A stretch of DNA of 64,000 nucleotides from Capra hircus (GCF_001704415.2 NC_030824.1:37443022-37507021), one strand, 5' to 3'; shown: positions 1-11,792, counted from the stretch's first letter. Notes: generated from the letters alone by a model not told the origin. Numbers and translations: made by a program.

Positions 1-1067
1 TTCTGGAGTCATTTTAAAAGTTAAACAAATCTTTAATTGTTTGAATTTATGTTCTCCTTATGATTTAGTAAGAATAAGCATCTGTACTGGCTATTCGAAG
101 GAGTGCCTGTAAATTCTGTAGAAAAACATGGTCTTTCCCTTACCTAAGAAATCCAAGACTTTTAAATACGAACATTTCCTAAATACCCAAAACACTTACG
201 TTTAAAAAGGAAATGGCTTTAATATGTGAGGCCAAATGATTTAAGTTGTTAAATTCTTGGCAAGTGTTATTTTCAACTTTCTCTTCCCTCTCCAAATATG
301 ATCAGTTATAATTTATTAACTTAATAAGCATTTGAAGTCTTAAATGTGTTTCCTAAAAATGAATGATTTCTGTTTTGAATAAAACATTTTTATTCCTGGA
401 CAGAATGTAGTCATCAGATTTCACATTTGCTGGTGTTCACTTCAAAGCAGCCTATGAATTCTGATAAAGATCCTAGAAATACATTAATTTGAAGATGTAA
501 CATAAACCTTGCATTCAAACTTCTGACTTAACGCGGGTAGGTTTTATTTCTTCCTGAACTGGATGGGGAACTCTTTTGCCCTCAAATATATCCCAAGTGC
601 ATCCTTTGACAGTGCAAAGATAAGAAGCTTCATGGATTTTAGTACCTGGGCTCAGGTTTCAAAACTGGGCTAGGAAAATAGAGTAAGAGTGACCTTTAGT
701 GGCCACTCTGAGTAATCACAAAGGGATGTGATTTGTCTCAGGGGGATAGATGGTTAAGTGTATGTGTGCTAGACTACTTATAGCAGAGACACAAGTTAGA
801 ACTGCTAACTATGACACTTTATATCATTCTACCCTAGCAGAATATAAAAACCCTGTAAGTTCAGAGAGCTAAGAGGCTGTGATTTTAATTGGTAAATGGA
901 TATCTACTCACACCTATTAATGAGAGTCAGGAACTTCAATACCCAAATCTCCCACACAAAAGGATTGGAATATGACAGTTTAATTGAAGCAAAAATTATT
1001 TGCTTTCCACAGATTGGTAAAAGCTACCTGGTAATCTTTTGAACTTCAGAACTAAGCTCCAATGAGA
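1..1067. other. AT-rich unique sequence, no gene seen
   Basis: No open frame of note, RNA gene or repeat family was recognised. Codon-like structure is absent and stops are frequent in all frames. It may contain very old repeats that are too degraded to see by eye. Confidence 0.6.
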
Positions 1068-1286
1068 AGAGTTGGTGGCTCAGTAAAGAATCTGCCTGCA
1101 ATGCCGGAGACCTGGGTTTGATCTCTGGGTCGGGAGAAAGAAAGATCCCATTGAGGAAGGAATGGCAACCCACTCCAGTGTTCTTGCCTGGAGAATCCCA
1201 AGGACAGAGGAGCCTAGTGGGCTACAGTCCATGGGGTCACAAAGAGTCAGACATAACTGAGTGACTAAGCACAGCACAGCAGCACC
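1068..1286 (+). mobile_element. Bov-tA SINE
   Basis: A tRNA-like head (ggtggctcag, then gacctgggtttgat as the B-box region) is followed by the usual body (aaggaatggcaacccactcc) and a BovB-type tail ending near gagtgactaagcacagcac. Bov-tA elements are tRNA-derived SINEs that borrow BovB reverse transcriptase. A clear target-site duplication was not found. The short open frames across it are shadows of the SINE. Confidence 0.95.
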
Positions 1287-2021
1287 GCTCCTGATCTTGG
1301 AAAAGAGAGTCGTCTTCCACTTAAAGTCACTTATTAATGATAATTTAATGCTCAAAATGTACTCCACCCCCCTTTTTTGTTAAGAGACATCAGTATCTAC
1401 TTCTATAATATCACCTTAAAATAGGGAGAATATCTCCATAATGAAGTCTATATTGAGGTTCTGCTTTTTAAATAACTTAATCTTCAATGGAAGTACTTTC
1501 CAGTCAAAGATATGTCAAAATTAGACAAAATCTTGCAATATTTTTATTAAAAGTATGTTGTAGCCTTTTTTCAAATAAAGACTTTCAGTGTTATATATAC
1601 TCTGTATATTCATATAAATGCTTTCAGAAAACCACTGTGCTTTGTTTTAATAAATTATACCCATTTCTGGTTTTCCTTTCTTATAAAAATCTATCAAACA
1701 CAACAATAAATTCTGTCAGAAGAAGTTTTTTAAGTTATTTTTTCATGTTATTAAAATTACTTTAAAAACTTCACCTGAAAAAATTCCTTGTTGTGTTTGA
1801 TGACAGATTTTTATAAGAAGGAAAGACCAGAAGTTGGGTAACACTTTAAGACAGAGTCAAGTTTTCTGAATCAGTATCATGTAGACTTACCCATTCTAAA
1901 AATGAATGAAATTTGTAAAACACAAAAAATGAACAAAAGCAATGTGGTTTGATGCAATGGCCATTATATTGAGAAAACATGATTTTTTGCTTTTATTTGG
2001 CATATCAGTTTGCTTCCAGGT
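1287..2021. other. AT-rich unique sequence
   Basis: No feature was recognised. A 92-codon plus-strand frame (1487-1765) is low-complexity, AT-driven sequence with no domain and is not called as a gene. Confidence 0.55.
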
Positions 2022-2256
2022 ATTTGACAAATGGCTTCCTGGTGGCTCAGATGGTAAAGAATCTGCCTGCTTTGCAGGAGATATGTGTTTGATTTCTGGC
2101 TTGGGAAGATCCCTCTGGAGAAGGAAATGGCAACCCACTCTAGTGTTCTTATCTGGAGAATTCCATGGACAGAGGAGCCTGGCAGGCTACAATCCCTCAG
2201 GTCACAAAGTCAGACACAACTGAGTGACAATCATTCACTCACTCATTTGACAAATG
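2022..2256 (+). mobile_element. Bov-tA SINE with 12-bp target-site duplication
   Basis: The SINE body runs 2034-2244, from gcttcctggtggctcag to a tail cagacacaactgagtgac followed by a short cattcactcactc stretch. It is flanked by perfect 12-bp copies of atttgacaaatg at 2022-2033 and 2245-2256, the signature of LINE-machinery insertion. Confidence 0.96.
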
Positions 2257-2637
2257 AGAATACTGAGTTAAATGACAGTATGATTTATTTGAAAATAATA
2301 ATACATGTGAATATTATAAATTTGAGATAATTATAACCAAAAAATTGGATAATTGAAATCTATTTTTGTTACTACCTTCAAGATACACACATTTAAATAT
2401 GTTAAATATGTATGTATATATACACATACACAGAAGTATATGTATATATGTAAATAAAATTCTGACTTAATGACTATTCCATTACCTACTACTATGAGAC
2501 AAATCTCTCCCTAACCGAGTAACATAAAACAACTCTTAGGAAGTTCACTATTTTGTGGGTGAAGAATTTAGGCAGAGAATAGCAGTGATGACTGATTTCT
2601 TCTTTAGGACGTCTGAAGACTCAAATTAGATAGCTCT
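2257..2637. repeat. AT-rich interval with a TATG/TACA-rich patch
   Basis: About 2385-2455 is a degenerate alternating purine-pyrimidine tract rich in tatgtatatata and acacatacaca. The remaining part (about 2475-2637) faintly resembles an old LTR-type repeat, but I cannot assign it. No gene was seen. Confidence 0.5.
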
Positions 2638-3466
2638 AACTGCTGTATGAGAAATATCAATAACCTCAGATATGCAGATGACACCACCCTTATGGCAGAA
2701 AGTGAAGAGGAACTAAAAAGCCTCTTGATGAAAGTGAAAGAGGAGAGTAAAAATGTTGGCCTAAAGGTCAACAATCAGAAAACGAAGATCATGGCATCTT
2801 GTCCCATCACTTCATGGGAAATAGATGGGGAAACAGTGGAAACAGTGTCAGACTTTATTTTGGGGGGTTCCAAAATCACTGCAGATGGTGACTGCAGCCA
2901 TGAAATTAAAAGACGCTTACTCCTTAGAAGGAAAGTTATGAGCAACCTAGATAGTATATTCAAAAGCAGAGACATTACTTTGTCGACTAAGGTCCATCTA
3001 GTCAAGGCTATGGTTTTTCCAGTGGTCATGTATGGATGTGAGAGTTGGACTATGAAGAAGGCTGAGCGCCGAAGAATTGATGCTTTTGAACTGTGGTGTT
3101 GGAGAAGACTCTTGAGTGTCCCTTGGACTGCAAGGAGATCCAACCATTCCATTCTGAAGGAGATCAACCCTGGGATTTCTTTGGAGGGAATGATGCTGAA
3201 GCTGAAACTGCAGTACTTAGGCCACCTCATGCAGAGAGTTGACTCATTGGAAAAGACCCTGATGCTGGGAGGGGTTGGGGGCAGGAGGAGAAGGGGACGA
3301 CCGAGGATGAGATGGCTAGATGGCATCACTGACTTGATGAACATGAGTCTGAATGAACTCAGGGAGTTGGTGATGGACAGGGAGGCGTGGCGTGCTGCGA
3401 TTCATGGTGTCGCAAAGAGTCAGACACGACTGAGCGACTGAACTGAACTGAACTGAACTGCTGTAT
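2638..3466 (+). mobile_element. BovB LINE, 5'-truncated, 11-bp target-site duplication
   Basis: This is the 3' quarter of a BovB/RTE element, body about 2649-3455. It ends in the diagnostic gagcgactgaactgaactgaactg tail units. Perfect copies of aactgctgtat lie at 2638-2648 and 3456-3466, the second overlapping the repetitive tail. The reading frame to the natural ORF2 stop has no internal stop, which suggests a fairly young insertion. A Bov-tA SINE follows a few bases downstream. Confidence 0.96.
2647..3441 (+). pseudogene. BovB ORF2 C-terminal fragment (reverse transcriptase end), 264 codons open
   Basis: The frame encodes the C-terminal part of the BovB endonuclease/reverse transcriptase polyprotein. 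It opens just before the catalytic motif C (NNLRYADDTT, residues about 4-13), then covers the thumb-like MAESEEELKSLLMKVKEES region, MYGCESWT, the Trp-rich ELWCWRRLL segment, and a basic GGRRRRGRPRMRWLDG stretch before the natural stop after TRLSD. The endonuclease and the upstream RT motifs, including motif A, are missing, so it cannot act alone. The ATG is not a BovB start codon: its first two bases come from the target site and its G from the element, and the next codon is already BovB frame. Expression is not implied. Confidence 0.93.
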
Positions 3467-3483
3467 ATGACTGAAATGGCTTT

Positions 3484-3700
3484 AATCCAGGTGGCGCTAC
3501 TGGTAAAGAACCAGCCTGCCAGTGCACGAGACACAAGAGATTTCGGTTCGATCCCTGGGTCGGGAAGATCCCCTGGAGGAGGAAATGGCACCCACTCCAG
3601 TATTCTTGCCTGGGAAATCCCCTGGACAAAGGAGCCTGGTGGGCTACAGCCTGTGGCGTTGCAGAGTCGGACACGACTGAGCACACATGCACTCAGGCAC
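3484..3700 (+). mobile_element. Bov-tA SINE
   Basis: The head variant (ccaggtggcgctactgg) is followed by a B box ggttcgatccctgg, the body gaagatcccctggaggagg, and a tail gagtcggacacgactgagc. It lies immediately downstream of the BovB 3' end. No clear target-site duplication was seen. Confidence 0.94.
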
Positions 3701-5145
3701 AGCTCCGTATTGATTTTGCCTGTCAACTGTTTCCTCAATACTTCTCCATATGGCCTCTCCACATGCCTAGCTTGGGATACCTTATGCCACAGGAGTATCA
3801 GACTGCTTATGCAGTTGTTCAGTATTCCAAGAAGGAATGTTCCAGGAGACACATCTGTCATCAAAGCATACTAAATTTACAGTGAGGGACTTAGACTCCA
3901 TTGATAGGAAGAATGCCAAAGAATTTTTGACCATCTTTAATCTACCACAAACTTGAAAAATTTATGTCTTTGATAAATTTTAGCTATGCCACATAGCTGT
4001 AGGAATTCTGGGGCTCTATCTCTACTCTTACACGAGAATTCATACACTGGCAAATAAACCAATTGTGTCTTTCCATTATTAGCAGAGACATTAAGGCAAT
4101 GTGATGATAGAATGCAATATGATAAATCTATAGACAAATCTTAAAACTGATCTTAAAGAATCTTTATTTTTTCAAATTTCCATTTTCTCATACTTTTCCT
4201 CAGATTCCAGAGATATTCTAGGACTGAACATCATTATATAATTTCTTGCCTTTTAGAAGCTTCAGAAACCAAAGGCAAAATACTAGTTACGCACTTTTAC
4301 GGACATTTTTGTCACTATTATTAAATATTTGCATCTAGTTAATTGAGCAACAGCACTGGGAATATAGTAATCACATATATGTTTATTTTCATAATAGGAA
4401 TATTTGGGATTTGAGGAGCCAAATTAATAGTACTCTTTTTTTTTTCTCACCAAGTTTGAAATGACTTACAATATAAATGAGATTAAAATGTCAACTTAAG
4501 TACCAATAAATCTAATTTTAAAAAGTGACTAACTTAAGTAATCAAATCAGCTTGCTCGCCTATCTCCTCCTAAGTTGAACTAGTCCCTGGAACTTCAGAT
4601 CTTCTAGGCAAGCCTGGAGCAGGCCAGAAGCAGCTGCTGCATGGGCAAAGGACAGATCCCAAAAATAGAGATGGGGGCTAAGTCACATGTGCCCATTCTT
4701 TCCTCCCATATCCACCAAGTGGGAAATTTTGAGGAGTAAGGTTTCCTTCTATGTTATTATTGGCAACCGAAATCTAAAACAACAAATAAAACTTCCAAGT
4801 ATCCATTTTCAAAGTTCTCTCTTCATAGAGCAATTATTACTTTATTCAGTGAAATGGAAAAGCCTTCACAGCAGAGGTCAGAAAATTTGTATCACAGGTG
4901 TTTTTTTTAAAGGGAAGTGTGTAATTAGTCTTCAGGTACTAATATCTCACAAGACAGAATTCAAGACAAGAAACGATCAAAAGAGGCAAAGATGATCTTT
5001 ACATACTGGTAAAGGAACAATAAAGGGGGAAGATATAATTGTTCAGTTCACTATGATGTCATGTTCTATAATATAGCCTCAAAATATACAAAGTTATAAC
5101 TAACAGAAATGAAAACATTGATATATTAAACATTGTGGTTAGAGA
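3701..5145. other. Unique sequence, no gene seen
   Basis: AT-rich non-repetitive DNA with a short T run near 4437-4446. No coding or RNA feature is supported. Confidence 0.55.
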
Positions 5146-5480
5146 TTTTTTTTTTAAATTGGTTTTGCCATACATTGACATGAATCCACCACGGGTGTAC
5201 ATGCGTTCCCAAACATGAACCCCCCTCCCACCTCCCTCCCCATAACATCTCTCTGGGTCATCACCGTGCACCAGCCCCAAGCATGCTGTATCCTGTGTCG
5301 GACATAGACTGGCGATTCGATTCTTACATGATAGTATACATGTTAGAATGCCATTCTCCCAAATCATCCCACCCTCTCCCTCTCCCTCTGAGTCCAAAAG
5401 TCCATTATACACATCTGTATCTTTTTTGCTGTCTTGCATACAGGGTCGTCATTGTGAGATTTTTAATATAAACTATCCAA
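5146..5480 (-). mobile_element. L1_BT-type LINE, 3'UTR fragment
   Basis: A T run (the poly(A) tail read backwards) is followed by ggttttgccatac, atgaatccaccacgggtgt and the pyrimidine-rich cccccctcccacctccctcc. This is the reverse complement of the G-rich 3' end of ruminant L1. It is truncated on its 5' side (right end), where it abuts older L1 sequence in the other orientation. The short open frames here are chance. Confidence 0.9.
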
Positions 5481-5489
5481 AACTAAGAC

Positions 5490-6050
5490 AATCAAGCAGA
5501 ACCAAAAAAGAAAAAAAGACAAATGTAGCAGGTATAAATAATGCAAACTATTAAATATTTATAAACCTCTAAACTTAGTAGAGAAAAAATACACTTTTTC
5601 TCATTTATGGACAATTTACAAAAATTGATCTGTACTATATTTCAGTACAGTATTGAATAAATTCTAAAACATAAATAGCATATAGATTATATTCTTTAGT
5701 CATAATAGAATAAAATTAAAATTTAATAACAAAAAGGCAGCTAACAAAATTTTACTTTTATGAAAACAAAAATCCCGTATTCTTGAAGTCAAAAGAGAAA
5801 CAATATGGAAAATTGTGAAGCATTTAGACCTGAAAGATAAAATCTATATGACAGCTGGATGGTACTTAGAGGAAAACTTTAACCTTTAAAAGCATGAATA
5901 TTTTTGAGGAAGTCAAAATTAATTCAAAGAAATAACAAAAAAAGGGGAATAATTAAGATTATTATGAACAAAACTTGTTAGTAAATTTGATTATTGCACT
6001 AAGGGGGATAAACTATGGAGAAAAATATAAAACACCTAAAAAGTACAAGA
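5490..6050 (+). mobile_element. Ancient L1 ORF2 fragment
   Basis: Sequence such as ggacaatttacaaaaattga, aataacaaaaaggcagc and aattgtgaagcatttagacc tracks the endonuclease-to-RT linker region of mammalian L1 ORF2 in the plus orientation. It is riddled with stops and indels, so it is an old copy. The 5' boundary is uncertain. Confidence 0.7.
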
Positions 6051-6445
6051 AGGAATAAAAAACTTAAACAGAACACTGAGAATGAATGAAACTGAAGTGG
6101 TTCTCTTAGTCTTATCCTCTCACAAAGTTCTCAAAATCCTGATTGTTTTATATTAATTCCTCAAATTTTCCTCAAAATAGTTCGATGTTTCTTAAATATT
6201 TTTAAAATAGTTATTTTTATATGTGTTTCTAGAAAATAAAAGCTGCAAAGGCGCCTCAGTTTATTCTATAGGGTTAAGAATAATCTTGATTCCACAACTA
6301 GCAAGAACAATAATAAAAAGAAGTAAGTAATATTGAATAATTTGTCTTAGGAACAGAGAGACAAATATACTAAACAAAATATCAACTAAGTCTAACAATG
6401 TATCACAAAATATATTGTACCATGATCAAGCGATCTTTTTTGCTG
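6051..6445. other. AT-rich sequence, possible L1 continuation
   Basis: No clear family match was seen. It may be decayed continuation of the preceding L1. No gene was found. Confidence 0.4.
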
Positions 6446-6766
6446 TGTGTGTGTTTAGTCACTCAGTCGTGTCCGACTCTTTGCGTGAACTGGAGCCTAT
6501 CAGGTTTCTCTGTCCATGGCGATTCTCCAAGCAAGAATACTGGAGTGGATTGTCATGCCCTCCTCCAGGGGATCTTCCCAACACAGGCATAGAACCAGGT
6601 CCTCACTGCAGGTGGATTTTTTACTGACTGTGCCACCAGGGAAGGTGGAAAGTACTGCAGTGGGTAGGCTATCCCTTCTACTGGGGAACTTCTCCACCCA
6701 GGAATCAAACCAGGGTCTCCTGCATTGCAGGCAGTTTCTTTACCAGCTGAGCTACCAGGGAAGCCC
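6446..6766 (-). mobile_element. Bov-tA/Bov-A SINE with a second head unit
   Basis: Reading on the plus strand, a reversed SINE (cactcagtcgtgtccgactc to tgccaccagggaagg, 6446-6640) runs directly into a second partial unit (6641-6766) ending gagctaccagggaagccc. The second unit repeats the half that contains the B-box region and the tRNA-like end. This is the arrangement of tandem Bov-A type elements. Confidence 0.92.
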
Positions 6767-6875
6767 ATTTTTACCCTAGGAATAAAAAGATAATTGATAG
6801 TAGGAATTCTTTCTTTGTAAATACCTTCATTGAAAATCATATGAGTATCTTAAAAAACAGAAAAATTAATTTGAT

Positions 6876-7040
6876 AATAAGGACCTATTGTATAGCACAG
6901 GGAACTATACTCAATATTCAGTAATGGCTTCTATGGGAAAAAAAATCTAAAAGAGAGTAGATACATATATAGGTATAGCCAATTCACTTTTTATGTACCT
7001 GAAATTAACAATCTTATAAATCAACTATATTCCAGTGAAA
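6876..7040 (+). mobile_element. L1 3' end (cetartiodactyl type)
   Basis: ggacctattgtatagcacag, aactatactcaatattc and aaatcaactatattccagtg are typical of a cetartiodactyl L1 3'UTR. The same family recurs at 54475-54803. It ends in an A/T-rich tail. Confidence 0.85.
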
Positions 7041-7379
7041 TTTTTTAAAATATAGAAATTTGATAAATTTTAATGTATTATTTAAAATAAATAATTAGAA
7101 ATCTAGTATTAAAAAGAAATTTTCCTCCTTTTGGAAAGGTTTCATATAACCAAGCACCAGTAAATATTGTACTTGTTGGGGGGAAACTGCAGATGTTTTT
7201 CCTTTAATGTCAGGCCTACACATAAAACAAATAAGCCCTCTATCATTGGCACTCTTTAACTTAGGACTAGGTTTTGGTCAACACCCAAATTTTAAAAAAA
7301 AGGAAATAAAATAAGAGGTTTAAGCCTTGGAGGGAAAGATAATTGTAACATGGCTTACATATGATTACCTGAAAAGAAA
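7041..7379. other. AT-rich sequence
   Basis: Nothing recognisable. Confidence 0.5.
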
Positions 7380-8240
7380 AGCCAAAAAAATCATGAGAAG
7401 AAAAACAGAAATAGAAAATTTAGTACAGTTTCTGGGCACGAAATTGACTTAGGAAAAAAACCAATTGCATTTATCTATTCCAGAAATAGGAAACTGGAAA
7501 ATACAAAGTTTCCAGGAATTTACCTAAAAAAGGTCATATAAAACTTCTGTAGAGAATTTTATTAATTTAAATAGAATAAAGAGCAAAGGATTTAAGTGCC
7601 AATTTACAAATGAAGATTACAAGAGGTTAAAAATGAGGCATACACTCAAACTCATTAGTAAATACAAAACTCAAAACAATTCTAGATATAAAACTATAGC
7701 TACAGATTATATCTATTTACTTATACCATTCATTTAGCAAAATCTTAAGAAGTGGAAATGTAAAATACTAGTAACTGTAAGAGGTTAAAGGTACCCTTAA
7801 TGCATTGCTAGTAGGAATATATGCCCACTTCCAGACAGTCATTCTGAAGAATAATTGGCAAAAACAAATGCATATTCCATGACTCTTAAACTTGCTTCCA
7901 GATTTATATTCTAGAGAATATAAAGGTAACATGTACAAATGGTGTACAAAAATATGTACAAAAATGTCCAGAACTGTCAGAAGTCATTTGTATGTTCTTT
8001 ACTGATTGAACTGTTAAATAAAATATGGTTAGTACACTTCTAGAATACTGTAACAGCACTTAGAGGTCTCAGACTATATAAACAAATAGAAACAAAGATG
8101 CATAAATCTTAAAAGCAAACTGATATGTAAAATAAGAAAAATAATGCATATATATTATTTTTTACATACATGTGATTTATTAATCATATGTACATTAAGT
8201 TAAAATACATGAGCTCAAAATAGTAATACATATTTTACAG
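7380..8240 (+). mobile_element. Possible very old L1 (ORF2 to 3'UTR)
   Basis: Weak matches include a caattgcatttatctattcc stretch (L1 ORF2-like) and gcattgctagtaggaatat, which resembles the L1 3' region normally reading cattgctggtgggaatgt. Decay is severe and boundaries are guesses. Confidence 0.45.
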
Positions 8241-8959
8241 GAGTACTTGTAAGAAAAAAAATCTAATATATTGAAAGCATTAGGATAGTTGTTTATGGTA
8301 GATGGTAAGGAATGGAAAGAAAAGAGTTAATAAATAATACAAAGAGGGGACATCTATTTATCTGTTACAATTGTGTAACAAACAGAGGAGCATGACTAAT
8401 CCAGAGCTATGCACTTGACATCTAAGGGGGAAAAAAGACTTTAGATAAGCAGTGAACCTCTATATGTTTAAAAAGTAAAAGATTTTTATTGTGACTTTTC
8501 ATCTGGTACCAAGTATTGTGGAGCTTTATTGTTTTAAATAATTAAGTAAAAACTCATTTAACAGATGCCTCATAAACTACAATGCTCTGAAAGTGAAGAA
8601 TGGATAAAAGGACCACTATCTACCTCCATAGGATAGGGATCCTCAACTCTTCCTCCAAATGTGATATGTAACTATCTGGCATACTGACAGAATGAGGGTA
8701 CCAGTTTTGATCATATATTAAATGCTATGACATGTCAATACTTTCTTATATTCTGACACTCCAACTGATCATCTTGAGCATCCTCTCACTTTGAAGACTA
8801 TTATTCTAAATAAGCACAAGCTAATCTGATGAACTAATTCTGACTTTGATAAATGATTTTACATGTGTATGTGAATGTATATATAGAATCATCTGCTGAA
8901 AATTTTCATATTATATTGTTTAGAGAAATACCAAATACTAATTCATTCTATTTTATTTT
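8241..8959. other. AT-rich unique sequence
   Basis: No feature recognised. Confidence 0.5.
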
Positions 8960-9935
8960 GCAAAAGCTCTCAAGAATATGCAGTTGATAAAATTCAACAT
9001 CCATTTATGATTTTTAAAAAATCTCACCAAAGTGGGTATAAAGGAAACAAATCTCAGCATAATAAAAGCCATTTATGACAAACCCACAGGCAACATAATA
9101 CTCAACAGTGAAAAGCTAAAAGCCTTCCTGCTAAATTATAGAAAAAGACAAGGATGCCTACTCTCATCACTTCTATTCAATATATTATTGGAAGTCCTAG
9201 TCACAGCAATCAGACAAGAAAAAGAATAAAAGGTATACAAATTGGACTAGAAGAGGTAAAATTGTCATTATATACAAATGACATGATACTCTATATCAAA
9301 ACCCCTAAAGACTCCACACACACGTTATTAGAACTAAAGAATGAACTCAGCAAGGTAGCAGAATATAAGATAAATATACAGAGCTCTGTGGTATCTCTTT
9401 TCACTAAAAATGAAAGATCAGAAAGAGAAGGTAAAAAAAATTCTACTTCAAAATCATGTCCAAAAAATAAAGGAATAAAGAACTATACACTGAGAATTAT
9501 AAAACACTGATAAAGGAAACTGAAGATGCTTCAAAGAAATTAAAAATTATCTATGCTCCTGGATGGCTATGATGTCCAAAGCAATCTACAGATTTAATGC
9601 AATCACTATCAAATTATCCATGATGTTTTTCATAGAATTAGAAAAAATAGTCCTACAATTTATATGGAATCATAAAAGACACAGAATTACCAAATCAATG
9701 ATGAAGGAAAATAACAGAGGTGGAAGTATAACCCTCTCAGATTTCAGACAATTCTGCAAAGCTACAGTAAGCTAAACATCATGGTAATGGCACAAAAACA
9801 GACGCACAGATCACAGGAACAGAATAGAGAGCTCAGTTATAAGTCCACACACCTACTGTCAGTCTTCAATAAAGGAGGAAACAATACAAAACTGAGAAAA
9901 CACAGTCTCTTCAGCAAGTGATGTTGGGAAAGCTG
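8960..9935 (+). mobile_element. L1 ORF2 segment, first part of an interrupted element
   Basis: Plus-strand L1 reverse-transcriptase region: aaaattcaacatcc, ggcaacataatactcaacag, and the motif C area reading YTNDMILY (9275-9298) where an active L1 has FADDM. It continues through IYRFNAITIKL and FIWNHK. It is broken by stops and frameshifts. The same L1 resumes after each of three later insertions (11291-11511, 11788-12203 and 12556-12745). Confidence 0.93.
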
Positions 9936-10958
9936 AATCAGTTCTGTTTAGTTCAGTAGCTCAGTCGTGTCTGATTCTTTGCAACCCCATGAACCGCAGC
10001 ATACCAGGCCTCCCTGTCCATCACCAACTCCCGGAGTCCACCTAAATCCACACATTGAGTCAGTGATGCCTTCCAACCATCTCATCCTCTGTCATCCCCT
10101 TCTCCTCCTGCCCTCAATCTTTCCCAGCATCAGGGTCTTTTCCAAAGAGTCAGTTCTTTGCATGAGGTGGCCAAAGTACTAGAGTTTCAGCTTCAACATC
10201 AGTCCTTCCAATGAACATCCAGGGGTGATCTCCCTCAGGAGGGACTGGTTGGATCTCCTTGCAGTCCAGGGGACTCTCAAGAGTCTTCTCCAACATCACA
10301 GTTCAAAAGCATCTGTTCTTTGGCATTCAGCTTTCTTTATACTCCAATTCTCACATCCATACATGACCACTGGAAAAACCATAGCCTTGACTAGATGGAC
10401 CTTTGTTGGCAAAGTAATGTCTCTACTTTTGAATATGCTATCTGGGTTGGACATAACTTTCCCTCCAAGGAGTAAGCCTCTTTTAATTTCATGGCTACAA
10501 TCACCACCTACAGTGATTTTGGAGCCCAGAAAAATAAAGTCAGCCACTGTTTGCACTGTTTCCCCATCTATTTGCCATGAAGTGATAGGACCAGATGCCA
10601 TGATCTTAGTTTCTGAATGTTGAGCTTTAAGCCAACATTTTCACTCTCCTCTTTCACTTTCATAAAGAGGTTCTTTAGCTCTTCTTCACTTTCTGCCATA
10701 AGAGAGGTATCATCTGCATACCTGAGGTTATTGATATTTCTCCTGGCAATCTTGATTCCAGCTTGTGCTTCCTCCAGCCCAGCGTTTCTCATGATGTACT
10801 CTGCATGTAAGTTAAATAAGTAGGGTGACAATAAACAGCTTTGACGTACTCCTTTTCCTATTTGGAACCAGCCTGTTGATCCACATCCAGTTCTAACTGA
10901 TGCTTCCTGACCTGCATAGAGATTTCTTAAGGGGCAGGTCAAGTGATCTGGAAAGCTG
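9927..10958 (-). mobile_element. BovB LINE, 5'-truncated, 9-bp target-site duplication
   Basis: The body runs 9936-10949. Its 3' tail is at the left (ttcagtagctcagtcgtgtc). Perfect copies of ggaaagctg lie at 9927-9935 and 10950-10958. Reverse-strand fragments include a motif C NNLRYADDTS and MAESEEELKN (within 10568-10942) and the following SWQIDGETVQTV region (10296-10601). These fall in different frames, so the RT is broken. It lies inside the L1 and beside a second BovB. Confidence 0.95.
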
Positions 10959-11296
10959 CCTCAGTTCAGTTCAGTTCAGTCACTCAGTTGTGTCTGACTC
11001 TTTGTCACCCCATGAATCGCAGCATGCCAGGCCTCCCTGTCCATCACCAACTCCCGGAGTCTACTCAAACTCATGTCCATCAAGTCAGTGATGCCATCCA
11101 GCCATCTCATCCTCTGCTGCCCCCTTCTTCTCCTGCCCCCAATCCCTCCCAGCATCAGGGTCTTTTCCAATGAGTCAACTCTTCACATGAGGTGGCCAAA
11201 GTATTGGAGTTTCAGCTTTAGCATCAGTCCTTCCAATGAACACCCAGGACTGAGCTCCTTTAGGATGGGCTGCTTGTACCTCCTTGCATAGCCTCA
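10959..11296 (-). mobile_element. Second BovB LINE, 3' end only, in the same L1 site
   Basis: The body runs about 10964-11290 and begins at the left with tcagttcagttcagttcag. It ends at an internal BovB position around the LDLL-encoding stretch. A short gcctca repeat (10958-10963 and 11291-11296) is a plausible target-site duplication. L1 sequence resumes at catgtaaatcaatgaaatt. Confidence 0.92.
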
Positions 11297-11511
11297 TGTA
11301 AATCAATGAAATTGGAACACTCCCTCACATTATATAAAACATAAACTCAAAATGTTTTGAAGACCTACATATAAGAAATGACACCATAAACTCCTAGAAG
11401 GGAATATAGGCAAAACATTCTCTGATGTAATTTGTAGCAGTATTTTCTTATATCAGGCTCCCAAGGCAAAAAAAAAAAAATACAGAAACATAAAAATAAA
11501 CAAACAGGACC
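11291..11511 (+). mobile_element. L1 segment, second part of the interrupted element
   Basis: The L1 ORF2 3' region resumes with catgtaaatcaatgaaattg, accataaactcctagaag and the lysine-rich ctcccaaggcaaaaaaaa, stopping at a Bov-A2 insertion. Confidence 0.93.
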
Positions 11512-11792
11512 GGCTGTTGCTGCTGCTAAGTCGCTTTAGTCACGTCTGACTCTGTGTGACCCCAGAGACAGCAGCCCACCAGGCTCCACTGTCCCCGGGA
11601 TTCTCCAGGCAAGAACACTGGAGTGGGTTGTCATTTCCTTCTCCAATGCATGAAAGTGAAAAGTGAAAGTGAAGTGGCTCAGTCGTGTCTGACTCTTCGT
11701 GACCCCGTGGACTGCAGCCTACCAGGCTCCTCCGTTCATGGGATTCTCCAGGCAAGAGCACTGCAGTGGGTTGCCATTGCCTTCTCTGGACC
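11507..11792 (-). mobile_element. Bov-A2 SINE dimer inside L1
   Basis: The body is 11512-11787: a ctgctgctaagtcgc start, first unit to ccttctccaatgcatgaaag, the aagtgaaaagtgaaagtg spacer, then a second unit to ttgccattgccttctc. This is the usual Bov-A2 layout. Five-base ggacc copies at 11507-11511 and 11788-11792 match the L1 reading and are the apparent target-site duplication. Confidence 0.95.

Noticed and set aside
2775..3344. 189-codon minus-strand frame
   Set aside because: Antisense shadow of the BovB ORF2 C-terminal region. The same kind of shadow appears opposite the other BovB copies.
3316..3864. 182-codon minus-strand frame spanning BovB tail and SINE
   Set aside because: It runs across the reversed BovB 3' end and the Bov-tA SINE, and the peptide is the familiar SINE-derived read-through (SLPCSPPGSS-like), not a gene.
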